The notes under the pieces: model-generated | What the model was told of the DNA's origin: nothing | Databases searched by the model: none | What the model saw: the letters and a program-made list of their open reading frames with translations, nothing else | In this document: positions 1 through 5,755 of the stretch, in pieces | Numbering within the stretch: the stretch's first letter is position 1 | Layout: every line of letters starts with the position of its first letter | Position numbers and translations under genes: made by a program | Assembly (NCBI GenBank): GCA_041485845.1 | Contig: JBGPKH010000406.1 | Span: 1-8,102, forward strand | Length of the DNA stretch: 8,102 nt | Origin: OMOG01 sp041485845 | GTDB taxonomy: Bacteria > Acidobacteriota > Terriglobia > Bryobacterales > Bryobacteraceae | Direction of reading: 5' to 3'

Positions 1-349
1 ATACAGCTTCAAACCCATTTGATGAATGGTCCAGGGCTGTGATCCCGAAACGCACGAACCGATATCTGAGGATAGCGTTGGATACCTGTCGCGAAATCCC
101 CTTCGCACCAGCAAAACCTGCAAATGCCCATCCGGCCGATCTGAGCTGAGTCGTGGAAGCCCTGGGAAGCCCACAGTGTTCCACTTGGACCTGTAGTCGG
201 CATGTCGTAGAAGTGACCTGCTCTTTGGCCGCTGGAGAGGCGTTGGACGATCCGGTTACGGTGCGCGAACTGAATGCACATCGGTAGGGCCGACTGACAG
301 CCGGCCTTGCAGGCTACCAGCCGCCTGAGAGGCTGCGCCACGATCGCTT
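1..349. other. Region without a supportable gene
   Basis: I see no convincing gene in this stretch downstream of the minus-strand permease pair. A plus-strand frame is open from position 3 to a TGA at 147-149 (48 codons, entering from outside the window), but only about half of its third codon positions are G or C, well below the real genes here, and I recognise nothing in it. A minus-strand frame is also open across the region, ending near position 9, but it begins as a shadow inside the permease gene and resembles no family I know. The segment from about 300 to 340 has short GC-rich inverted repeats such as CAGCC/GGCTG, with no T-run to make a clear terminator. It may be intergenic or decayed sequence. 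Confidence 0.5.
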
Positions 350-1609
350 CTACTCGTAGCGCAGACACACGATCGGATCGAGGTTCGCCGCGCGGTTCGC
401 CGGATAGAATCCGAAAAACAGTCCCACGCTCACCGAAATCGCCACCCCCATCACCACCCAGAACGGCGAAATTGTGGCCGGAATGGAAGCCAGCGTGCGC
501 ACCGCGAGCGAAATCAGCCCGCCCAGCAGAATGCCGAGCACTCCCCCGATGCCCGAAAGCGTCACCGCTTCCAGCAGAAACTGCACGCGAATGTCCGCCT
601 TGCGCGCCCCGATCGCCTTGCGAATGCCGATCTCTCCGGTACGCTCGGTCACTGAGATCAGCATGATGTTCATGACCCCGATGCCGCCCACCAGCAGTCC
701 GATCGAGCTGATCATGCCGGTGAGCAGCGCCATGGCGCCGGTGAGCTGATTCCACAGCGACGTGAAGAAGCTCGGGTCGGCGACATCGAAATCGTTCTCG
801 GCGCTGTGCGGCACGTGCCGGCGGCGGCGCATGGTTTCGATCACTTGGTCGCGCACGGTATCGAGGTCGGCATCCTCGCGCACGGTGAAGATCAGCCAGA
901 TCTCGCGCACCTGCGGAAAGTTCTTGTGATAGTTGGCCAGCGGAATGCACGCGAACATGTCCACGCCGAATCCGCCGAAAAGCCCCGGGTCCTTCTCGAA
1001 GACTCCGATCACCTCGTACAGGCGTCCGTCAAGACGGACCTGCTTACCGATCGGGTCGCTGTGGGGAAACAGCGAGTCGGCGACGGCCGCGCCAATCACC
1101 ACCACGTTGCGCGCGTGCTCTTCGTCGTACTGCGAAATGTACCGGCCGGTGGCCACGGTGAACAGCGGCAGCGCAATGGCGTATTCGGGTTGCGTGCCGC
1201 GGACGATCAGGCGCTCGACGTGCTGGTCGGCGTAACGGATCGAATCCGGCTGTGTCTGGGCGATATCGATGCGCTGCGCAAAGGCCGCCGCAACATCCAG
1301 TCCCGGAATGATTTGCTTGAGATACAGCGCGTCGACGATTTCCAGGTACTTCCTCACGCGGATTTTCGCGGGCAACCGGCCGAGTCCCGTGAATCCCGGC
1401 GGAATGCGGGTGACGAAAAACGAGCGCGACCCGAACGACTTGATGCGGTTCTGAATGTAGCCGTTCAACCCGTCGATAATGGCGGCCACCGAGATCACGC
1501 TGGTCACTCCGATCACGATTCCCAGAATGGTGAGCGCCGAGCGGATCTTGCGCGAGCGCAAGGTGTCCATGGCCACCAGCAGGTTCTCTTTGATCTCCGA
1601 GCGCGTCAT
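350..1609 (-). CDS. ABC transporter permease, MacB/FtsX family (second gene of pair)
   Basis: This 419-residue protein is an inner-membrane permease subunit of a MacB-type ABC transporter, a class that works mechanically across the periplasm (efflux of drugs, peptides or lipoproteins) rather than importing substrates. It shows the standard family plan: a short cytoplasmic N-terminus ending in RSALTILG, a first membrane helix at about residues 24-46, a periplasmic MacB core domain at about 50-285, then three helices at about 291-318, 346-373 and 383-403. The conserved cytoplasmic loop SVTERTGEIGIRKAIGA (319-335) and the C-terminal DPIVCLRYE are hallmarks of the family. Length is normal for a stand-alone MacB-type permease without a fused ATPase. 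The ATG lies 6 bp after the stop of the upstream permease gene, preceded by a purine-rich AAAGAAG, so the two are almost certainly cotranscribed and may form a heterodimer. The substrate cannot be inferred. Confidence 0.93.
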   Translation of the reverse strand: MTRSEIKENLLVAMDTLRSRKIRSALTILGIVIGVTSVISVAAIIDGLNGYIQNRIKSFGSRSFFVTRIPPGFTGLGRLPAKIRVRKYLEIVDALYLKQIIPGLDVAAAFAQRIDIAQTQPDSIRYADQHVERLIVRGTQPEYAIALPLFTVATGRYISQYDEEHARNVVVIGAAVADSLFPHSDPIGKQVRLDGRLYEVIGVFEKDPGLFGGFGVDMFACIPLANYHKNFPQVREIWLIFTVREDADLDTVRDQVIETMRRRRHVPHSAENDFDVADPSFFTSLWNQLTGAMALLTGMISSIGLLVGGIGVMNIMLISVTERTGEIGIRKAIGARKADIRVQFLLEAVTLSGIGGVLGILLGGLISLAVRTLASIPATISPFWVVMGVAISVSVGLFFGFYPANRAANLDPIVCLRYE

Positions 1610-1615
1610 CTTCTT

Positions 1616-2842
1616 TCACTCCGTACGCAGCGCCACCACCGGATCGAGCTTGGAGGCCTTCACCGCGGGATAGATGCCGAAGAACAATCCGATGATCGAG
1701 CTCAACACCACGCCCAAGACTGCGACCCACGTCTGCACCGCCGCCGGGAAGTCGGTGAGTTTGCGCAGAGCCAGGGCGCAGCCGAAGCCGAGCAGGACTC
1801 CGACGGTCCCGCCGAAGAGGCACTGGAGCACGCTCTCCGCCAGGAATTGGTGCAACACGTCGGCCTGCGTGGCGCCCACGGCGCGCCGCACCCCGATCTC
1901 CTTGGTCCGCTCGGTGACGCTCACCAGCATCACATTCATGATGACGATGCCGCCCACCACGGCCGAGATCGAGCTGATCATCACGAACACCGCGAAGAAT
2001 GCCGCGCTGATGCTCTGCCACAGCGAGATGTAGGTCGCCGCCGTTCCGATGAAGAAATCGTCGTCCTTTCCGGCCGGCACGTGGCGCCGCGCGCGCAGAA
2101 TCCGCCGCGCGTCGTCCTGCGCGAGTCCGAAGAGAGGCTCGCCGCCTTCCGCCTTCACCTGCAGCGTCAGGCTGGTGCGCTGGCCGCGCAGCTTCAGATA
2201 CGTGCGCAGCGGAATCGCCAGGAAAGTGTCCTGGTCCTGGCCCAGCACCGATCCGATCTTTTCGAACGTTCCGATCACGGTGAATTCGGCGCCGCCCGAC
2301 CGGATGAGGTGTCCCATCGGATCGGAGTCCGGAAAAAACTCCTGCACCAGGCGATCGCCGATGAGACAAACATCGGCCGCGTGGCGGTCCTCCACTTCGG
2401 TGAAGTAACGGCCAAGCGCCACCGTCCGGGTATCGATGTCCGACATACTGGGCGTATGGCCGTAGAGCGTGGCGTCTTCAATCTCGCGGTCTTTGTAGCG
2501 CAGCGACGTGCCGCTGCTCAACGTCGCGCCCACCGCCTGGCAATGCTGGCAGTTCTCCGCCAGCGCCTCCAGGTCCTCCGGGTAAAAGAAGCGGTTGCGC
2601 AGCGCCTTGGAGATCACCGTGAAATCCACCACTGCAAACGGCGTGCGCGCGATCTTAAAAACGTTAGTGCCCAGGTCCGCGATCTTGCGCTCCACGTACA
2701 CATTGGCGCCTTGCACCAGGGTCATCACCGCAATCAGCGTCGCCACTCCCATCGTCAGCCCTAGCACCGTGAGAGCGGCGCGCAGTTTGTGCGCGCGGAG
2801 GGAGTCGACGGCCAGCGACAGATTGTCCGATATGCCGATCAT
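1616..2842 (-). CDS. ABC transporter permease, MacB/FtsX family (first gene of pair)
   Basis: This 408-residue permease belongs to the same family as its downstream neighbour. A longer in-frame reading upstream exists but runs antisense through pmbA. The ATG at 2842 is chosen because it gives the usual family N-terminus: NLSLAVDSLRAHKLRAALTVLG leading into the first membrane helix at about residues 22-44. A periplasmic MacB core domain spans about 48-275, followed by helices at about 280-308, 335-361 and 371-393. The family loop SVTERTKEIGVRRAVGAT (308-325) and the C-terminal DPVVALRTE are present. No Shine-Dalgarno precedes the start; a TAATAT hexamer sits 8 nt before the ATG on this strand, so the transcript may be leaderless. 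Neither an ATP-binding protein nor a membrane-fusion protein is encoded next to the pair, so the energising subunit must lie elsewhere. Confidence 0.93.
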   Translation of the reverse strand: MIGISDNLSLAVDSLRAHKLRAALTVLGLTMGVATLIAVMTLVQGANVYVERKIADLGTNVFKIARTPFAVVDFTVISKALRNRFFYPEDLEALAENCQHCQAVGATLSSGTSLRYKDREIEDATLYGHTPSMSDIDTRTVALGRYFTEVEDRHAADVCLIGDRLVQEFFPDSDPMGHLIRSGGAEFTVIGTFEKIGSVLGQDQDTFLAIPLRTYLKLRGQRTSLTLQVKAEGGEPLFGLAQDDARRILRARRHVPAGKDDDFFIGTAATYISLWQSISAAFFAVFVMISSISAVVGGIVIMNVMLVSVTERTKEIGVRRAVGATQADVLHQFLAESVLQCLFGGTVGVLLGFGCALALRKLTDFPAAVQTWVAVLGVVLSSIIGLFFGIYPAVKASKLDPVVALRTE

Positions 2843-2884
2843 GAGGGGAGATATTAGTCTCTCACACGATGGTAGTCTGAGTAC
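2843..2884. promoter_or_regulatory. Divergent promoter region between permease pair and pmbA
   Basis: Only 42 bp separate the two start codons, so both promoters must lie within it or reach into the coding sequences. For the minus strand, TAATAT (plus-strand ATATTA, 2851-2856) is a good -10 candidate 8 nt from the permease ATG. For the plus strand, TAGTCT (2873-2878) lies exactly 6 nt before the pmbA ATG. I see no good -35 box for either, and no Shine-Dalgarno for either gene. The hexamer TAGTCT also occurs at 2855-2860 as a direct repeat, and GAGA/TCTC (2848-2861) forms a small dyad over the minus-strand -10. The promoter assignments are inferences from hexamer similarity and spacing. Confidence 0.45.
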
Positions 2885-4243
2885 ATGGAGCTTCCCTCGA
2901 ATCACTTGCTGGATCTCGCGCAAGCTGTCGTGAAACGCGCGCTCGCGGCCGGCGCCAGCGATGCCGAGTGCACCATGGCCGAGGGCGACGAATTCTCCGC
3001 CCACGTGCGCATGCGCGAGATCGAGAATCTCAAAGAGGCCGGCTCGCGGGGAGCGGGGCTGCGCATCCTGATCGGGAAGAGGACCGGCGCCTCCTACACC
3101 TCCGATCTCTCCGGCGAAGGCATCGAGCACATGGTGAAGTCGGCCATCGAGCTGGCCGACATTACCTCTGAAGATCCGCACGCGGGCCTGCCCGATGCGG
3201 AAGAGCTCGGCAGCATCGAAGGCGATCTGGATCTGTATTCGCCCGACGTGGCAAACCTCGAGACCGAGCTGAAGATCTCCACCGCGAAGCGCGCCGAAGA
3301 GGCCGCGCTCACCGCCGATCCGCGGATTGTCAATTCCGAGGGCGCCTCCTTCGACACCCACGTGGGCCGCCACATATTCGCGAATTCGCGGGGATTCGCC
3401 GGCGAATACCGCTCCAGTTACTGCTCCTTGAGCACGGTCCCGGTGGCCCGCGACGGCGATTCCATGGAGCGCGACTATTGGTACACCATCGCGCGCGGAT
3501 TTGGCGGATTGGAATCGCCCGAAGAGGTGGGCCGCACCGCCGCGCGGCGCGCCCTCCAGCGCCTCAATCCCGTGAAGGTCGACACGCAAAAGGTCCCCGT
3601 GGTCTTCGAGCCGCGCACCGCCCGCACCTTGCTCGATAACCTGTTCGAAGCCGTGCACGGAACCTCGGTCTACCGGCACGAGTCCTTCCTCGCGGGAAGG
3701 TTGGGCGAAAAGGTGGCCACCGAAGACCTGACCGTGGTGGACGACAGCACGATTCCCGGGCTCTTCGGCACTTCGCCTTTTGACGACGAGGGCGTTCCGT
3801 CGCGGCGCACGGTGGTGATCGAACGCGGCGTTTTGAAAAGCTACCTGCTCAACACCTACGCGGCGCGAAAGCTGGGGTCGAAGACCACGGGCAACGCCGC
3901 CCGCGGCCTGACCGGCAATGCCGGGATCGGGCACGGGAACTTTTTCGTCGAAAAGGGCGTCCAAACGCCGGAGCGGATTATCGCGGCCATTCCCAACGGG
4001 TTCTACGTGACCGAGCTGATGGGCTTCGGCGTGAACATCGTCACGGGAGATTACTCGCGGGGAGCGGCGGGGCTCTGGATCCGCAACGGAGAGCTGGCAT
4101 ATGCGGTCTCCGAAGTCACGATCGCCGGAAACCTGAAGGACATGCTACTGGGCTTGGATGCCATTGGCTCCGACCTGGAATTCCGCGGCTCGGTGGCGGC
4201 TCCCACATTGAAGATCGGAGAGATGACCGTTGGTGGCAAATAA
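2885..4243 (+). CDS. pmbA: TldD/PmbA family protein, PmbA (TldE) type
   Basis: This 452-residue protein matches PmbA/TldE in length and motifs. In the known system TldE pairs with TldD to form a cytoplasmic zinc protease that trims unfolded peptides, including the leader of microcin B17 and the CcdA antitoxin. TldD carries the HExxxH zinc site; PmbA lacks it, and no HExxxH is present here, so this is the non-catalytic-type partner. Visible signatures are GTSPFDDEGVPS (295-306), NTYAARKLGSKTTGNA (323-338), TELMGFGVNIVTGDYSRGAA (376-395) and SEVTIAGNLKDM (409-420). The N-terminal half (about 1-230) is the usual variable domain. The ATG at 2885 gives a standard N-terminus; no Shine-Dalgarno is evident. 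No tldD is in this window, although the two are often adjacent in other genomes. The downstream membrane-protein gene overlaps the pmbA stop codon, so they are cotranscribed. Confidence 0.93.
   Translation: MELPSNHLLDLAQAVVKRALAAGASDAECTMAEGDEFSAHVRMREIENLKEAGSRGAGLRILIGKRTGASYTSDLSGEGIEHMVKSAIELADITSEDPHAGLPDAEELGSIEGDLDLYSPDVANLETELKISTAKRAEEAALTADPRIVNSEGASFDTHVGRHIFANSRGFAGEYRSSYCSLSTVPVARDGDSMERDYWYTIARGFGGLESPEEVGRTAARRALQRLNPVKVDTQKVPVVFEPRTARTLLDNLFEAVHGTSVYRHESFLAGRLGEKVATEDLTVVDDSTIPGLFGTSPFDDEGVPSRRTVVIERGVLKSYLLNTYAARKLGSKTTGNAARGLTGNAGIGHGNFFVEKGVQTPERIIAAIPNGFYVTELMGFGVNIVTGDYSRGAAGLWIRNGELAYAVSEVTIAGNLKDMLLGLDAIGSDLEFRGSVAAPTLKIGEMTVGGK
4217..4222 (+). promoter_or_regulatory. 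Ribosome binding site GGAGAG inside the end of pmbA
   Basis: GGAGAG lies 7 nt before a TTG (4230) and 10 nt before a GTG (4233) in the frame of the downstream gene. Spacing favours the TTG, while codon preference favours the GTG; the two differ by one residue. The site shows the overlapping gene has its own initiation signal. Confidence 0.5.
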
Positions 4244-4739
4244 CACGGCAGCCCGCGTCAAAAAGCAGTCCTCCATACCGCCGGCTGCGATTGTCATCGG
4301 CGCCGTGATGGTGGCGGGTCTGGCTGGCTTCTTCTATCTGCAAAGCGCCGCGAAGCGTCCGCCCGCGGCTCCTCCGCCGCTGACCGGTCCGGCCAGGGAC
4401 TACGTCAAGTACCTGAAGTTCGTATCGGCCGACGGCCAGACGGTGGAGGCCCCGCAGATGCAGGCCCACGAGAGCTACATGAAGCTCTCCGTGGTGGAAA
4501 TCACCGGCAACATTCAGAACACCGGCGACCGCGTGCTCGAACTGGTGGAGATCAACTGCGTCTTCACCGATCCTTACGGCAACGTGCTTCTGCGGGAGCG
4601 CGTGCCCATCGCCGGCAAGAAGATGGGCAAGCTGGCGCCCGGCGAAACCAAGCCTTTCCGCCTGGCGTTCGACAACGTACCCCAGAGTTGGAATCAGGCG
4701 ATGCCGCAGATGGTGATCGCGCGCATCGACTTTTCGTAA
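4230..4739 (+). CDS. Membrane-anchored protein with FxLYD/DUF2393-like domain
   Basis: This protein of about 169 residues has a short basic N-terminus, a single membrane helix at about residues 17-37 and a proline-rich linker (44-51). An outer beta-sandwich-like domain follows at about 58-168. Within it, residues 87-150 carry the pattern typical of FxLYD/DUF2393-like domains: ITGNIQNTGDRVLELVEINC, then FTDPYGNVLLRERV, then LAPGETKPFRLAFDNVPQSW. Such domains resemble immunoglobulin-like folds and often sit on the outer face of the cytoplasmic membrane; their function is unknown. I assign the fold from this pattern only. The start is a TTG at 4230 or GTG at 4233, so the gene overlaps pmbA by 14 or 11 bp and is presumably translated from the same message. 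A functional link to PmbA is suggested only by position. Confidence 0.8.
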   Translation: MVANNTAARVKKQSSIPPAAIVIGAVMVAGLAGFFYLQSAAKRPPAAPPPLTGPARDYVKYLKFVSADGQTVEAPQMQAHESYMKLSVVEITGNIQNTGDRVLELVEINCVFTDPYGNVLLRERVPIAGKKMGKLAPGETKPFRLAFDNVPQSWNQAMPQMVIARIDFS

Positions 4740-4772
4740 GGGAAACGCGCGGGCCAAGCGCCTGCCGCCTCA

Positions 4773-4788
4773 CCAAACCCATGTTTGG
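4773..4788. repeat. Short inverted repeat after the pmbA gene pair, weak terminator candidate
   Basis: CCAAAC (4773-4778) and GTTTGG (4783-4788) form a perfect 6-bp stem with a 4-base loop, 34 bp after the stop of the membrane-protein gene. No run of T follows, so intrinsic termination is doubtful, although the position fits the end of the pmbA operon. Confidence 0.3.
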
Positions 4789-4860
4789 CAGGATTGCCTG
4801 AGCTCTCAAGCTGATGCATAACTTGCGGAAAGGAGTCGGTCGTTCGACTGGGCCTCGGCA

Positions 4861-5007
4861 CGTTCTTTCTTTGCGCTGTTTCGGTAGCCCGGCGTGAAGC
4901 TTCTCGAGCACATAGCCGACAACAGACAGATTGAGCATCTGCTCTTTTTCCAGCCGATAGGTCCCAACCGCGATCGTTGGCTCATACGCGGCGGGGTCCC
5001 CGCGCTG
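4861..5007 (-). pseudogene. Probable fragment of TM0106-family RecB-like nuclease
   Basis: A minus-strand reading from about 5007 to 4861 gives roughly 49 residues that look protein-like and unrelated to the neighbours. It has a YEP motif (codons at 4986-4978), then IAVGTYRLEKEQ, then MLNLSVVGYVLEKLHAGLPK. From memory this resembles the segment of TM0106-family RecB-like putative nucleases in which a YEP-x-x-x motif is followed by a conserved helix of the type qLafvGyVLeklQ-x-x-x-P. The parent family has several hundred residues; here there is no start codon, no nuclease core and no continuing homology after about 4861, so this would be a decayed fragment. The reading begins in another frame immediately after the HepT remnant's stop. 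The family assignment is from pattern memory only. Confidence 0.4.
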
Positions 5008-5017
5008 ACCAACGATC
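4972..5017. repeat. Nested inverted repeat next to the HepT remnant stop codon
   Basis: GATCGTTGG (4972-4980) and CCAACGATC (5009-5017) are perfect 9-bp complements. Between them GCGGGG (4991-4996) and CCCCGC (4998-5003) form a second perfect palindrome around a single T. A further CCAAC (4964-4968) could pair alternatively with GTTGG (4976-4980). On the minus strand the structure begins 1 nt after the HepT remnant's stop codon, where a terminator would be expected, but no T-run follows on either strand. It could be a remnant terminator, a recombination junction or chance in GC-rich DNA. Confidence 0.45.
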
Positions 5018-5018
5018 C

Positions 5019-5231
5019 TCAGAACGGCCCTATGACAGAATGCGCTCCAAATAAATGATCCAAAGGCGGCAGATCGCCTTCCAAAGTGTCGCAGACCAGC
5101 CCCAGATCCACGTCGAAGTATGCGTGAACCAGGCGGTTGCGCATGCCGACGATATCACTCCATGGCACTTCCGGATGGTTGGCGCGCAGGTCCTCGCTGA
5201 TTCTGCCCGCAGCCTCGACGCAGGCGAACAG
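5019..5231 (-). pseudogene. hepT: HepT-like (DUF86) ribonuclease toxin, N-terminally truncated
   Basis: A minus-strand frame of 70 codons ending at TGA 5021-5019 encodes the C-terminal half of a HepT/DUF86 protein. It contains the family segment VEAAGRISEDLRANHPEVPW, then SDIVGMRNRLVHAYFDVDLG, then a C-terminal DTLEGDLPPL. The toxin motif R-x4-H-x-Y is intact as RNRLVHAY (5141-5118). HepT proteins are minimal HEPN-domain ribonucleases; in characterised pairs the partner MntA nucleotidyltransferase silences them by adding AMP groups to the motif's tyrosine. Full-length HepT is about 110-145 residues. Here the first ~50 residues are missing and no start codon precedes the homologous part; the first in-frame ATG lies within the motif region. 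The fragment begins almost directly after the stop of the MntA remnant, indicating a deletion. It is almost certainly non-functional. Confidence 0.75.
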
Positions 5232-5233
5232 CG

Positions 5234-5350
5234 TCAGTCTCCAGCATATTGGACTTGTGCTGCCTTCATGACGTCGTCGCGAAAGTATCGGCTGAGCTCA
5301 TCGCGAGTCCGCAGATCCACCCTGCGGCCGAAGATGGCTGAGAGGGTCAA
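5234..5350 (-). pseudogene. mntA: MntA-like nucleotidyltransferase antitoxin, C-terminal remnant
   Basis: Reading leftward on the minus strand from about 5350 to the TGA at 5236-5234 gives about 38 residues that match the C-terminal end of minimal nucleotidyltransferases of the MntA type. These include LSAIFGRRVDLRTRDELSRY, then FRDDVMKAAQVQYAGD. The GRRVDL strand followed by a leucine-rich helix is the usual family ending. The catalytic GS-x10-DxD motif, which lies near the N-terminus, is absent: upstream of about 5350 the frame passes into sequence antisense to the ArsR gene and loses homology. The order mntA then hepT on the same strand is a common arrangement of this toxin-antitoxin pair and supports both calls. 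The break lies within about 35 bp of the palindrome in front of the ArsR gene. Confidence 0.6.
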
Positions 5351-5385
5351 ACCATGACTTCGGCCAACCCGCGAACAATTAATGC

Positions 5386-5409
5386 GTATATTCGAGAAAT
5401 CGAATATAC
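5386..5409. promoter_or_regulatory. Perfect inverted repeat, probable ArsR-family operator
   Basis: Half-sites GTATATTCGA (5386-5395) and TCGAATATAC (5400-5409) are exact reverse complements separated by four bases. Its size, AT-rich outer arms and position fit the operators bound by dimeric winged-helix repressors of the ArsR/SmtB family. The right half-site covers the -10 hexamer at 5405-5410, so protein binding would block RNA polymerase. Autoregulation by the adjacent regulator is inferred. Confidence 0.75.
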
Positions 5410-5410
5410 T
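5405..5410 (+). promoter_or_regulatory. -10 box TATACT of the arsR-hyf operon
   Basis: TATACT differs from the TATAAT consensus at one position and ends 6 nt before the ATG at 5417, so transcription would be expected to begin at or next to the A of the start codon. No good -35 hexamer is found at 16-18 bp; TTAATG (5379-5384) is 20 bp away. No Shine-Dalgarno lies between the box and the ATG, which suggests a leaderless mRNA. Confidence 0.5.
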
Positions 5411-5416
5411 AATGGA

Positions 5417-5755
5417 ATGCAGAATATGCTGCGGGAGTACAAAGCCAGCATCTTCCAGGCGCTCGCCCACCCCACCCGCATCGCCATCCTCGAAGTCCTG
5501 CGCGACGGCGAGATCTCTGCGCACGCCATCCAGGATCGCCTTGGCATCGAGCAGGCCAACCTCTCGCAGCACCTTGCCATTCTGCGCAGCCGCGAGATCG
5601 TCGCCCACCGCAAGGAAGGCAACCAGGTTTTCTATTCGCTGCGCAACCAGGTGCTGGTCCAGGTCCTCGACCTCATGCGCCAGCACTTCCAGGCGCACCT
5701 CAGCGAAGCCGCCCAGATGCTGACCGAGATCCAGGCGGAACGAGGCGCTCATTGA
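5417..5755 (+). CDS. ArsR-family winged-helix transcriptional regulator
   Basis: This 112-residue protein is a small dimeric DNA-binding repressor type. The ArsR fold is clear: ALAHPTRIAILEVLRDGEIS (15-34) leads into the helix-turn-helix, with recognition helix around ANLSQHLAILRSREIV (47-62), then the wing HRKEGNQVFYSL (64-75) and a C-terminal dimerisation helix. An in-frame ATG at 5354 would give a longer product but would place the operator and -10 box inside the gene, so the ATG at 5417 is preferred; an ATG at 5426 is also possible. The protein contains no cysteine, so the classic ELCVCDL arsenic/cadmium site is absent and the signal is unknown. Its stop overlaps the hyfB start by 4 bp, so it is transcribed with the hyf genes and probably controls them together with itself. 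Confidence 0.93.
   Translation: MQNMLREYKASIFQALAHPTRIAILEVLRDGEISAHAIQDRLGIEQANLSQHLAILRSREIVAHRKEGNQVFYSLRNQVLVQVLDLMRQHFQAHLSEAAQMLTEIQAERGAH

Noticed and set aside
318..335. CAGCC/GGCTG stem as a terminator for the permease operon
   Set aside because: The stem is only 5 bp with an 8-base loop and no T-run on the minus strand, which is too weak to call.
9..349. Minus-strand open frame downstream of the permease pair
   Set aside because: It is the tail of a frame that begins antisense/out of frame within the permease gene, and it contains no recognisable family pattern.
806..2764. A 652-codon open frame on the plus strand opposite the two permeases
   Set aside because: It runs antisense to two well-recognised permease genes, is rich in His, Arg and Ala in a low-complexity way typical of a shadow of GC-rich codon usage, and has no recognisable domain.
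2843..3964. Upstream extension of the first permease to a start near 3964 on the minus strand
   Set aside because: The extension is antisense to pmbA, and the family N-terminus begins exactly at the ATG at 2842.
5019..5350. An intact HepT-MntA toxin-antitoxin system
   Set aside because: Neither gene has a start codon at the expected place, both N-terminal halves are missing, and the nucleotidyltransferase catalytic motif is absent.
5354..5416. Longer N-terminus for the ArsR regulator from the ATG at 5354
   Set aside because: It would place the perfect operator and the -10 box inside the coding sequence, and the extra residues do not match the family; the ATG at 5417 gives a normal ArsR length.
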